This document shows, piece after piece, positions 37,804-51,223 of a stretch of 64,000 nt of DNA (position 1 is its first letter; each line of letters opens with the position of its first letter). A model generated the notes under the pieces. It worked only from the letters and a program-made list of their open reading frames with translations. It searched no databases and was not told the origin of the DNA. The DNA lies in contig NC_132981.1 in assembly GCF_047496725.1 (NCBI RefSeq), forward strand, positions 3,810,001 to 3,874,000, written 5' to 3'. This DNA comes from Anoplolepis gracilipes. Its lineage: Eukaryota; Arthropoda; Insecta; Hymenoptera; Formicidae. The position numbers were made by a program, and so were the translations under genes.

Positions 37804-38921
37804 CCTCCGAGGTAGAACGAACGACGACAGCCAGCTCATCGACTTGTTTCATGCGTCATCTTCCAGCACTTTACTTAAACTTGGCAACATACTCGTGCGA
37901 CTGTGATCTCGAGAGCTAGGAAATTTTGCCGTTTTTTTTTTACGAGAGTCTCCCTTAGCCCTGGGAGGCTGTCTCAAAGGAAAACGTCAAAGTCGCACTC
38001 GCTGCCTGAGAAAAGCAATATAGTCACACGGTGAGCGTGGTTGTCGCTCAATGTCGTTATACGTTCTGGATGTTTCATCGCCTGCTGGCCATTGACTATT
38101 ATTCCATCTATTTATCTCTCTGGTTTTACTCCTCTCTGTCTCTCTTTCTTTCTTTCCTTCGTCTATCTCTCCGTCTGTCTCGCTTTTAACTTATATAAGA
38201 GAGCACTGTCTGCAGAACATGTACGAGTGTCCCCGCCGCTGATGCAGAGGCGGGCCTCGTATTTGCAGCACCCTGTTCTTGCGGATATTAATGTTGCTAA
38301 TACGACTGGCATTAATATTAGCTTATTCATATATACATATATACGTGTATTCTCTCTTGTGCGTGCCATACACCCAACATCTCTCTCGTCATCCATTATA
38401 TACATCATTTAACAGAATGATTCATCACTTTCGCTCGTTATCGCTAATAATCAAATATATTATCTCGTGCTATAACAATTTTGTTTTTATTCCTCATTAC
38501 TTAGATTATTATTCCAAATAAAGTGCAAATGAGGCCGCGAATACACATCGAAACAATTAGTCATCCGCGAGAATATCGAGTGTACCGATAGAGATCGCAA
38601 ACTCGACCGTCGACCCATAGCCGTGGCACAGTTAAAAATTGATTTATGCCCTCCCTCTAACATTGTAACGAGACGCGTCGTGTCGCTCGGCATTGCGGTA
38701 TATCTCGATCGTTTGCTCTAACGACCGCGTCGATTGTTGCGTGTATCGCGATTTAAATGGCGCGTGCCGTTTGATTTTATCACCTACGTCACGGAGAGGA
38801 CGTTCCATCGGGAGATATCGGAGTAAAGACACTAAAGATGAAGAAGACGGAAGCGTGATAGTGCTGTATATATCAATAGGAAGATAGATAGATAGATAGA
38901 TTGATAGAGAGAGAGAGAAAG

Positions 38922-38952
<31 letters not shown>

Positions 38953-41900
38953 AAGAACGCGCCAAAATTGACAGGTATACACGTGACGCAACGAAGGCGA
39001 AACGTCAAGTCCGCTTTCGTTCGTCTGTAATCGCGCGAGTACCATCAGCAGTTTCGCGATTAGCCGCTGAAAGAGGTCGGCAATAAGAACACCGTTTACT
39101 TAATTAATGCGGCCGACGGATGGACGCGACCGTTGACGGCCGTTGCGCGGCTCGTTGACCCCACGTGCAATTCTCTTGGACTTGGACCGTCCTTCGGTCG
39201 GATTGATTTACGCCGCTCGGCTCGGCTCGGCTCGGGATGACGAAAAAGGCGGAGAAGACGAGAATGGAAGAAGAAAGTGGCGGTGCGGGTTAGTGCGCCG
39301 ACCCGGGTGGGCCGCCTATCTGACTTTTTCTATCGACGGCGACGGCGGTGACGGTGGTCCTCTTCTACTCGCGTTCGCGGCTGACCTCTCCGTGACCCGT
39401 TCTGCAATGCGTCAGCTGTTCTACGCGCCGCAATGCACGGTCTTCTACCGCCACCGCCGCTGGCATGTATCTACAGTCCGCTCTCGCACGTTCTACATCC
39501 GTTCTTTCTCGCACCGGATACATTGGACGTCATATGTATACGCTCCGACATTCGCGAAATTTATTTTCAAAAGATTTTTACGAGAAAAACGCGCGTTCAA
39601 TATCACGATTCGTGACCAGAAATAAGCATGGTCGAACAACACTTATCGAAATTTGACACGTGTCATATCTTAAGTATAAATGTTAAATAATAAATAGAAG
39701 ACTTTTTTTTATTCCATATCAAGAAGATTAGAGATATTTGAAATTACGAAGCCATAGAATTTGCCGTTCACTACGATTTATTAGGAAAGTTGTTAGGTTT
39801 TGACTATTTAAAGCGGGCTAATAATCGTTTTTGCTATATAGATCGATGACGTCAGAGCCATATTTCTCTGACTAAATATGCTCTCGTGAAAGTATATAGA
39901 ACGGGAGAAACAGAAACTAAAATCAATTTAAAACCTTGGACATGGAGACTGTCTGGCGCGTCATCGATTAAAGTATCACTATTTACCAAAACAGAAATTA
40001 TATTGAGTAATTAGCCATATGTATATGTCATACGAGCTGCTTTCCGTTTTACAAGAAAAAACAACAAGTACATATTACGAAATCTATCTTCTCAACTTCA
40101 CAATTCTATTTCAAATCATTTTATATGATTCTGCATACTTTTGTAAGAGCGAGAAATTTTATTACATTTTCTTTGACGTCATTGATGCATATAGTTCCAT
40201 CGTACCGTTCTAATAGCGCAATGATAATTTCCGCATGGAAAACAATCAACATTATTTTTCATTTCATGAAATATTACGTAATAGTAGAAACTTACATAAA
40301 TTTATAAAAAAATTCTGAAAAAAACTTTAATTAATATCAATTTATTTAAAAAAAAATGCTGCGATAAAATATTTTCTTTTCTATTATCGTATAGCTTTTA
40401 AATATACTATATCGGTTGTTTTTTTCTGCTAATAAAATGGGATGAATACCTTTTGACAAATTACGAGTGAGGTATTGTGTGTGCTATTATCGAATCTTTA
40501 ACACTATTGATTTCGATAACAGCAAAATATCCGAGTGCAATGTATTGGAAATTGGGTAATAAATTTTATTATGATTTATATTTCCGAAATTGTAAAAGGG
40601 GAAATATGTGATTTATTATCATTTACCTATAATTATTCAATTTTTACTGTTACTCTCAAAACTTAATTGTAAATACGTCATTATTTTCGATCACATTTTT
40701 TAATTTAATTATGTTTCAAACAAATCACCTTTGTTCTCTTCGAATGTTTTAGTTTCGAACACACCTATTTTGTTGTTCCACGGTTGTGAATACGCAACAT
40801 GTTATAACAATTCGTTTTACCCCGTTTTAACAGGTATCATGCATATTTTGTGATGCGTAGTACAAAGTGCAATAACAACACAACGTCAAACTGGCAAAAA
40901 TCGATAAGCCTTGTGCTAAAAGTTTATAGCGTCTTTTGCAGTTTCTAACTGATTTAAACATTCGTTATATTGTTTTTTTTTTGCCATATGCGCAAAAGCT
41001 GTTCTATGTGCTTGATTTCTTGCGTGCGATATTACTTAGAATACATATTCATTCGTACGGATTATTTTATGTTTGCAAATATATTAAAAAGATTTAAGAT
41101 ATTAGCCAGAAACGATGAAAAGCGTTGCAAATAAAAAAGCATATTTCGAACTTTATTTATTTATCTAAATCATTATTAGAACGAAATATTTTTTGATAGC
41201 ATTAAAAAATTGGAAACTCAATTTTAGTTTAAAAATCAATTATTATGACGACTCATGAAGGATCAAAAGGACAAAGCTACTTATATTTACGGGATGATTG
41301 TTGCGCAATATCTTGGACTTTCGTAAGCAATTTAAAGCGGAATACAATTATCATACAGCAAATTACACGAGATTACAATGAAATTACATGTAGTGACAAT
41401 AGATAAAGGAAATTTTATTTCCTTTCAAGAAGAAAGAGAAAACTTAAAGTATCGTTTATTGTAACAGATTGTGCAATTGTCATTTGTTTGCTGATGTAAT
41501 GTTGTTATATTACACGATAAACACTCGATAAAAGAAATGATTACATTTACGGATTGTACGATAAAAAATACGAGGTCAGATTGACACGCGAAGAGCCAGA
41601 TTATATTAATTAGCCCAACCCTTTCGCAATCGATAGTTTTACATATAATACTTTTATCGACATAATCTCACGGATTCGCGAAGAGACCCAGTATACACGT
41701 TTCATTTCCAATTCATCTTTGATCGAATAATGTAAACATGTAACCGATTTGTTTAATGAACGGAGAGCGGAGACTTGCCACAAATTCTATTTCATGAAAG
41801 TAGGTCTCGTCCAAAGACACTTGCCGGAAAGCGTCAGCGAAACAAGTCGACTATTGAGCGACGGGGCTTTCGATTTTCGCATCGTGTGACACACTCAGCG

Positions 41901-43640
41901 AATATATTGCGTTTTGCATATCTCGAGTGGTTGTCACTTAGTATTATCGACATGTTTCCTCTGGACGTGCAACATTATCGTAATAAGCGGATATTATAAC
42001 ATTATACCTATCGCATGTAGCGCATGTTACCTTGGGATGCGTCCGACGTGAAAGTCGCGGGAAAGTAATTCAATTTTTCTCACTATATAGCTTTTACTCA
42101 CTTCGCTTCATAAGATTAAATCTGCAGCTATGTTGATCAAAGAGAAATTATAGATTGCCAAAGGAGAGTAAATATAACAGAGTTTCAAATAATAATTTAT
42201 AATAAAGCTCTCTTGAATTATAAATCTGCCCTTCATAGCTTGTCTCCAATCGTCATTTATAATTTAAAAAAAAGCGTTATATATTTTACAAATTTTTATG
42301 GATTATATAAACTTGAATTTTTGCTCCTTTTTAAGAAAAAAACTTTGATTCTGGTAGACTACAAAAATTTAAATTAAAATAAATTTTACAAGTTTATGTT
42401 TAAGAGCAAATATATTGTATGTAATAATTAATGTGATATGTCTAATTATGAATTTGATAGAATTACATTAATAAAGAATATATAAAATTGAATTGATCAA
42501 TAATAATCAAACATTCTTTATGACATTGAAAAACTTGGACAAGATTTAATATTAAATCAAGATATGACTTTACGTAAAGTTAATAAATATTTAAGTATAA
42601 TAAACGTACATATAACTTTATTTGGAGAGATTTATAGGAATCGTTAGATTATTTTGATTCATCAAGAGAAATATACGTAACAATGGTTAAACAATTTGTT
42701 TTGTACAGAAACTAAAGCTAGAAAGTAAACGAGAAGTTGAATGAAAATTCAGAGAAAAGGATTCAATGTAGCGTGTAGCCACTCGAGAGTCTGAGTTCAT
42801 CGAGTGGCGAGGATTTTGAGAATGAATCAGCTGGAACAATGCTATAATAGATCTATATATGCGTTCAGGGCTAAAGCAATATCAAAGTTGAGGTTGAGGT
42901 TGCAAAGCTTCTATAGCTCTAAATATAGAAAATACTTTTGTAGGGTCAAATCAATAGACATGTGTTACGTATATATTTGGAATGTTTAAGCGCGTTTCAC
43001 AGATTCTTATCCTCTCCTCCCCCTTAGACTGTCTAAGTCATATCTATATCTATCGATATAATCATGTTTTTTTTTTTTTTTTTTTTGCGAATACGTGTAA
43101 TCGTGCAATCTTCGTAATTTGTCAAGTTCTAGTTTTGACGTGATATAGTCAATCATAGATTATTTTTGGCACAAATATGACTTTCCCTGCGCGTTCTCTA
43201 TCTTCGATCGCCTCGTGATATGTATGATCGAGGAGGTCAAGCCCGAGCTTTCGATTACGACTTACACGTCGAATATGGACTTATATATTTATGTGATTCT
43301 TCCACCCAATCAATCTAATTTACATTCTATTCATAGCGGTTATTAATTAATGCACGATTAATATAAACCATTTATATTTGTCTTCAAAAAATCAAACAGG
43401 TTTTATACCTAATGTGACTATAAATCGCTAAATAATTCATATAACAGACACGGCACAGTGTGCTCGTCTACTTAGGGCATAACATTACGCAACAAACAAC
43501 TGTCTAAGTACAGCAACGTAATATTACATATTACAACGTAACATTACGTATTCCGGCTGTACTGTGTTCCTTTAAAATTTTTACGATAACGACTTGTTTG
43601 TTGTAACGTTAGAAAATTGAAACGCGAAAGCCGCTCTCGA
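37804..43640. other. Candidate first intron of RhoBTB or intergenic DNA
   Basis: No coding exon found. The first 2 kb are CpG-rich: GATA repeats and (GA)n at 38883-38955, five GGCTC units at about 39213-39236, and a 160-codon frame at 39143-39625 that is compositional. From 39.7 kb on it is AT-rich with a T run at about 43067-43086. Confidence 0.45.
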
Positions 43641-43882
43641 AAGTGATATGGGAAAAGCTGTCACTGAGTTATGTATCATGTCTATATCAGTTTCAGCGCA
43701 TATCTTATCCGCGGCAAGGTCGGGGACGCCGTGTTACAGTCCGGTTGTCGGATGTGGTGCACGCAATCGGCGGCTACGGAAACGACAGCGGTAGTGTTAT
43801 CTGCGCCGGAGACAGCGGTCCAGAACTCGAACGATCTGGCAGGTGAAAAAGTAAATTGCATGAGAAGGGGAGACTGCCGGTG

Positions 43883-46800
43883 ATGGACAATGAGCAACCG
43901 CACCAGGAACTGGTCAAGTGCGTGGTCGTGGGTGACACGGCAGTCGGAAAGACCAGACTGATCTGTGCCAGGGCCTGCAACAAGCACGTGTCATTGTCGC
44001 AGCTTCTGACAACTCACGTGCCCACGGTCTGGGCTATCGACCAGTATCGGATCTACAAGGATGTGAGTTTGCAAAAAAAAAACTTTCGTCATAAATAATA
44101 TAAATTATATATCAGAGATAAAAGAATATGAAAAATCTATATTTTAATATTAAGAGATATTATACATATTTTAGATAAAATATTATTGTAAATATTATTA
44201 TAAAATATAATAATAAAATATTAGGTAAAATCATTTAAAAAAATATCTGATATTAAATTGGGACATAATTATAAAGTGATTTAATGCCAAAAAAATTTCA
44301 TTAACAAAAATATATTTATATTTAATTATCAAATTACAGATATATCTCTGTTATTAATTTTCTTAGAGAGATATGCAATGTTATTAAATATGATATATAA
44401 TATAATACGCGCCAGGTGTTGGAGCGATCTTGGGAGGTAGTAGACAATGTAAACGTGTCTCTCCGTCTTTGGGACACATTTGGCGATCACGAAAAGGATC
44501 GACGTTTCGCATACGGCAGGTAAGATAAATAATCGAAAGCTTGTGAGAAATTGTAAAATTAATCGAAAAAAAACTTGCTAGGTCTGACGTCGTGTTACTA
44601 TGTTTCTCCATAACCAACCCCGTTTCCTTGCGAAACTGCAAGGTGATGTGGTACCCCGAGATAAGAAGGTTCTGCCCGCAAACTCCGGTCCTATTGGTCG
44701 GATGCAAAAACGATCTGCGATACATGTACCGAGACGAGACTTATCTCAGCTACTTCCGCGATCGCAGTCCTTTTGTAAGGTAAATTATTTCTCTCAAAAA
44801 ACTTTAGTTCAAACAGAGAAAATTGGAAAATTAGAGAGAAATTTAAAGAATATAATGGAAACTGTTTTCATGAATTAAAAAAACTTTACATTTCTCTAAT
44901 ATTTTAAAATTAAAAAATCTTTAATTTTTTTGAAACTTTTTTTCAAATCTTGAAAAATTAAATTCTTCTTTTTTAAGCATTGAGAATTACAAAATTTAAT
45001 TCTTTAATAATAATATAATAATAATTTAGTTGTTATATTTGCTAGTTTTTAAATTTAATATCGGGAATTTTAATCTCAAAAAGAGATTAAATTATCAATT
45101 CCAATATAAAAAAATTGATTGTTTTATAAAATACATAAAATATATAGAAAGTAATTTTTTAGAAACTCCGATCGGAGCACCATGTACCATTTAATTATTT
45201 TAATCGATTAGTCGCTTTTTTGGCTACGAAACAAAACTCGTGTTTAAAGCCGATTTTTTTAGTCTCGTGTGAAACTCATTCAATCGCATCGGTGCTCCTT
45301 CAACGATGGGTTTACTAGAATTGTACCAAAGTATTGATCTCAGCGGAGATTCTCTTCATAAGCTTCCTCGAAATCTTTTACTGGCAAAAAATATTCATTA
45401 TGATCAGCTTATGTGACATATAAAATTTATCACGGCATATGAAATTTATGATGATATTGCAGTCGATTGTGAAAAACTTAAAATTCCCGATAAGTCTCAT
45501 AATCGAGTGGAGCTAAAATTAACCAAACCTTGACATACCGCGATTACTCCCTTAGGTAAAAGACTGAAAAGTTTCTCGTGACTTTTAGCAAGTCTTCCTC
45601 TTGTATATATTACGGTACTTGGAATAAATTTATTCTGCATTTCAATTTTATCGATAATCATCGTTTTTACATTATGTTACGAAACATCACGGTTATAATT
45701 AAAATACGTAACTGTAAATTTACAAAATGATGACGATTATTCACAGGGCTACGAGAAAGAGCGATCTGGTGATGCCAGATCAGGCACGGGCGGTAGCGCG
45801 AGAACTCGGTGTCTGCTATTACGAGACAAGCGTTTTCACTTATTACGGTGTAAACGAGGTGTTTGAAAATTCGATACGCGCCGCCTTAATCGCACGTCGT
45901 CAGCAGCGTTTCTGGATGACGAACCTGAAGAGGGTGCAAAGACCTTTGTTACAGGTATGATAACGGATATGATACGAATCAAATATCTCTATTTTAAAAT
46001 AAATTTAAACAATTTCAAAAGAGAAATGAAACATACTTTCATAATCTTTAATATCATCTTAGGAGTAAATATAAAATCACAGATTGCTCACTAAATTGAA
46101 TTAATGCTCATGTTTTTTTTTTTTTTTTTTAATAATGAGTTATGTATGACAATTTTATTTTAACAACTTTGACAGGCGCCATTCTGTCCGCCAAAACCAG
46201 TACCGCCGGAGGTATGTCTGGCTGCGAGTACCTATGAGGAGAACATGAAGAGCCTGTGGACGAGACCGGTTCACACGGACGTGACTCTGATAGCTGGCAA
46301 CTGCACGTTCTTGGCTCATCGGTGCTTGCTCGCCGCGGCGTCACCGGCGTTTCATCGGTTATTCTCGATGGAACTCTCCCACGAACTGACACCACGTAGC
46401 TCCAGCGAGTCCAGCATGGTATATGCCAGCTCTATCAGGTTCGGAGGTAGTAAACAGGATAACACAATAACACATGTTTCCCTTATTGTCTCGTCAAGGT
46501 GAGCACTTTCGGCGAGGCCACCGTCGGTGACTTCAACGACGATACCGAGTGCCTAATTCGTATCGATCAAAGCAAACCCGCAAAGTGAGTTAATCCTTCC
46601 TCGTATGTTTGACTCCTGCGTCAGTTAACCCTTTATTTGGCAAGCTGCAGCTAACACTTTGTAACAAAACAGGTTTAATCTTGCGGCAAATGTTGCAACT
46701 AACGCATTAACGCATTAAACGTTGCTTAAGCTTTTAACCCTAACGATGGGAAAGATGCGCCTAATTAACAAATGCTATCATCACATGTAAAAAATCTTAC

Positions 46801-49800
46801 ACACTGACATCATGCTTCAAGCACTATTGCCAAATAAAGAGTTAGATGCAGCCCCCTTCCCTTAGCCTTTGCACGGTCTTTCAGTGTCGACATATGTATT
46901 CCACATTATAAGTAGCGACGGAACAGAGTTTACGATATTTCCGTAATAAAAAGTTTGTATATATTTCGTTTCGCGACGAAACACGAGCCTCTCGCACAAA
47001 CAAATAATATACGTTGCAGAGTTTGGGAACAACTTAAGCGACGATCGAGTTTTCAAGTACTGCCGACGGTGGATAATCAGAGGAAAACTAACGGCGCAAC
47101 GAGGGAGCTAAATCATCCTGCCTTCCAAAATATTCGTATATGTCTGGTGAGAATCTTGATCGTGAAGTCAAGTTGCGCGAAAAGCCGTCAACTGTCAAAA
47201 ATTTTACAACTGTCACATTTTGTCGCGAACATTTTGCAGACTGAAAACGCGAATGGAGTGCAGCAGCCCATGACCGTGGTTACGCTGTCGAAGCTGATCA
47301 CGCCGCAAGCGATGCAGCAATGCTTGCAATTTATTTACACGGGCAGCTTGGATAAACGGTATCACGATCTACAAGTACGTTGGATCGGTAGAAATTATCC
47401 TAAGAGAAAAAAAGGTACATTCGAGAATGTGAGAAGAACTCTCTTGTTCGTTTTTGCTACAAAATACGTGCGGGTATAAAATACGCACGTATTTTGAGAA
47501 AACGGAATAAAAGTGCAATCTTCTGGATGTGAAAGTACGTAGTACCTACGAGTCTCGTAGGTTTACGATAGGTAAAACTCGATCAAATGATTGCGCAAGC
47601 TCTCTCTCTTATTTACGTTAGGTATTAATTTTTGAAGAAATATTATTTACGTATGAATACTTTTGTTTTGAAATTATGAGAAAAATGCCGGTTAATTACG
47701 AGTACTCATGACATATCGCGTTTGTAATAAGTCACAGTTTGTACATGAGCTTCTCTTAAGAGCGTGTGAGCTAAAATCGCAACTGTTGCAGAGTATACAG
47801 TAACTAACGCGGCTCTATTCTTTCAGACAGCTCCTATCGGGCTTCTACTGGTTAGTACAAAGCGTTTGAAATTGCGTTTGAAAATTTGACAGTCGCATCA
47901 GATACATACGTACACGTTACATGCGCACGCACGCACGCATATAGTGGCCTCATCTAGCTGGATCTGTTTCGACTTGAGAAAAAATTAATTGCGAGATCAT
48001 TGTATCATATCATACGAGCATGCCTTTCTATGATTACGACTCTTTAATTAAAGAACAAACTTGACGCTGAAAATTAATCTTTCGTTTACAAGCAAAAAGT
48101 AAAGAATTAAATGAGACAAAAAATATATGTAATTATGAAATAAATAAATATCAAAGAGGCCGTCTGTATAAATTGCTTATGTGACGTTTATCTCTTGTGT
48201 TTTCTGCAGAAATTTTTGTCCGTCTAATAACAATATATCGTTGCAATTTGCATCGATCTTTGACGTTTAGCTAACAGGCCATGCTCATTAAGCTTATAGT
48301 TCGCGAATCATCGCTATCGTAGTATCGTACCGACCATCCATCGCCCTCGACATCATCGAGCGGGGAGGATCCTCGAGGAATCGACGTGCGATCGACCTCG
48401 GCCGATTATAGAGGTGCATGGATACGCTTCCGATTGTTATCACAGACATTCTATAGAATCATTGCCTATTAATAGGATAGGTTTTCCTCTAGCGACCCGA
48501 TTTATTACCCGAAAAGCGAGATCAGATATCGTATCTTTTTTTTTTTTCTCTCTTTTTTTTCCTTCTTTCTTTCTTTTCTCGGTCATTAAACGTTGATGAG
48601 AATCGCAATGGCTCATCGATATGATCGTTCCGGTTTCTCTCACCCGCAGGAGATCAGGCAGGCGGCCGAATTTCTCGAGCTACCGCAGTTACTCATGGTG
48701 CTCGGTAGTATACAGACGAGGGAGCAGTTTGTCAATAGCGATCTCAATAATCGGTACAAGCAAGTGGTTAGACAACGACTGGAAGACATTTGCCTGGAGC
48801 AAGGTTGGTATCGATCAATGAGCAATGAAACAATTATCGTCTTCAATGTAAATACGCTTAGGTCTCTTCGCCGATGTGATGTTCGAGTTGGACGATGGCA
48901 GCGTACCGGCCCACAAAGCGATTCTCACTGCCCGATGCGACGTGATGAAAGCCATGTTCTCTGGCGATTTTCGCGAAAGCAGCGCAAAAGTCGTAAGTAT
49001 ACACTCTCTCCGCGTAATTAATTCATTAATTCATTCCCGAGACGTTTTAATTGGAATTGATGCGAAAGAGCAAAACTCTGTCAATTTGTAAGTTATTCGT
49101 ATGGCTACAGTGGATTATGGATCACGAATAATTATAACGGATATTGCAATTGCAACCGATAGATAGTCTTTCCTGGGGTACGGGAGTATACATTCCACAA
49201 GTTGCTGTGCTATCTTTATACGGATGAAGTGCCGGCGATCTCCTCGGCAAGATGCCTGAATTTATTGGAACTAGCCAACAGACTCTGCCTTCAACGATTG
49301 GTGAATCTAGTCGAGAGTAGGGTGATCGAAGATCTTGATCGCCTTTCGCAAAACGAGGGGAACGACGCCGTCGAAAACTGCCTGAGACTGCTGGAGCCGT
49401 GCAAGGTCGGTTTCCTTCGCGCGTTTGCATCAATTAAGACACGATAATATAGTGATTATTTACGTTTAACGCTTAGCTACGACTTTACAGCTGCATAATG
49501 CCGATCAGCTGGCCGACTGGTGTATGAATCATCTCTGCGTTAACTATAATAAGCTATGCAAAATGTCACCTCGCAGCGTACGGCTGCTTCATCCCGAGAA
49601 CCAAGAGTATCTGAACGAGCACCGATGGCCGCCGGTTTGGTATGTACTACGAAAATATATTATAACTCTTTCAATTTTATTTCAATCGATATAACTAATT
49701 TTTATCCCAGATAATTTATCTTATTATTGTAATAATATCAAAATTTTTGATATTATAGTAATATTTTCTTTTTTTTTTTTTTTCGTGCGCGATATAGAGA

Positions 49801-50129
49801 GTAAAGTAACGCTAGAAAATTTATCTATTATAAAATCTCATTTATGTATAGTTCCTGACTTTGATGTCCTCGACAGGTACTTGAAGGACTACGATTATTA
49901 TCAAAAGTGTCTGGCGGAGCAGGATCGCGAGAACAAGCCGACGTTGAAACGGAATCGCAATCAGTCCGGCTGCCTGTGCTTCTCGGGCTCGAGCAAGACC
50001 CGACGAGAGGGTAGCACCGGGAACGGGGGTGGCGGCGGCGCCGGTGCGGCATCGACAACGTCGACCGAGACGACGGCGGATCGACCGCTCTTCGACGCCT
50101 CCACCGAGTCGGGCGAGCAGGCCGTATGA
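43883..50129 (+). CDS. RhoBTB: RhoBTB atypical Rho GTPase with two BTB domains (13 coding exons)
   Basis: Coding exons: 43883-44062, 44416-44519, 44582-44779, 45747-45954, 46176-46418, 46499-46584, 47020-47146, 47240-47374, 48650-48803, 48862-48992, 49163-49405, 49491-49639 and 49877-50129. All are GT-AG with agreeing phases. The product is 736 aa, within the family range. The GTPase-like domain spans about 1-205: P-loop GDTAVGKT at 17-24, WDTFGDH in place of the usual WDTAGQE, and CKND as the base-recognition motif. Both changes are typical of RhoBTB, which is thought not to cycle normally. A Pro-rich linker (APFCPPKP) follows. BTB1 starts near 250, is split by an insert (about 310-385) and resumes to about 440. 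BTB2 spans about 480-590. The C-terminal helical region contains LADWCMNHLC and ENQEYLNEHRWPPVWYL. RhoBTB proteins act as Cullin-3 adaptors. A Gly/Ser/Thr-rich tail ends the protein, with no CAAX box. The start is the ATG eight codons after a non-ATG opening. Confidence 0.93.
47375..48649 (+). other. Large RhoBTB intron with a GC-rich patch
   Basis: The longest RhoBTB coding intron, 1275 bp. A GC-rich patch at about 48300-48415 has several overlapping short palindromes (GGATCCTCGAGGAATCG region) and could be an intronic control element. A T/C-rich tract precedes the acceptor. Confidence 0.35.
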
Positions 50130-50408
50130 CAGGAGCCAAGCGGCCTCAGCCGCTCAGTCAGATTCATCTTGGTCCTACCTGTGCTCATGGTCTTCATATG
50201 CACTATTTTTACCATTTTGATACTGCTACAGATTTATACTTAAGCGGACCGCGCAGGACGAAGCTATGCGTAAACGCACGTAAATACATATGAATATAAT
50301 ATATACATATATTTACACACACACATACGCACACGACACATGAACACGCGCGCAACACACACACATACATACACACATATAAGAAATGCATACATACGTA
50401 TGTATATG

Positions 50409-50414
50409 AATAAA
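50409..50414 (+). terminator. Poly(A) signal candidate of RhoBTB
   Basis: AATAAA 280 bp after the stop codon. A second one lies at 51218-51223, so alternative 3' ends are possible. A (CA)n-rich stretch (about 50296-50400) precedes the first. Confidence 0.4.
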
Positions 50415-51223
50415 CACGAGAATACACACAGATACACGTATACGCTGATGATCAGATGATAAAAGTCGATCCAGGGCTAGCTTGAGATATATTCGATTCT
50501 TGTAGCCCGAGAGATCGAGTTTCAAAAATTCCCCTATGACGTACGTAATTTCTTTTTCTTCTAACGATGTGCACCCCCTCCCCCACCATTTTTTGCGCCG
50601 TGTATTTTTAAAAGCGCGATGCCGACGACTCGGATTCTCGCGAGTGTCCGTGAATTTTTTCGTACTCGCGGACTTTTACGACGCAGCTCACACTTTTACC
50701 TTCCGCAAGCGACAAGCGAGAACAGTATTTTTCGAGGGGAGATTTCCTACTTTCTACACGCGTTGATATTTCGGTGCGCGTACATTCAGAGACAAGATTG
50801 TGTGGATGCTGATACAAATTAAATCACTCTTTCTTCGTTTAATTCGTACTTTCTCTTGTAAAAAAAAAAAACGACGATTGTTGATACAAATAAACATATC
50901 CATAAACAATCGTTTCACGTATGTACAAATGTGTCTTAACATCTCGAGAAAAAAAAAATGGCAATCTATAAGAAAAGCAAAACTGAAGTAGATAATGTAT
51001 TATTTTTTAATATATATAAAAAAAATATAATAATAACTTCTTCAACTGCTCTTCAATTTTAGTCATAGTTTCAAAGATATTTTTATGTGAAAAGCATAAG
51101 TCATATCAAGACACTAGATAATATAATGGATATGAAGAATAAGAAGAATGGATAAGAAAAGACTAGCTAAAGTAGTATAGGGTTGTTTAGAGTTCTCGAA
51201 ACATGTATGTTGTATGTAATAAA

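Noticed and set aside
39143..39625. 160-codon plus frame
   Set aside because: Lies in the CpG-rich block where several frames are open at once; no recognisable domain.
45173..45297. CGGAGCACC / GGTGCTCC inverted pair in a RhoBTB intron
   Set aside because: Only eight bases match and no further complementarity extends inward; expected by chance.
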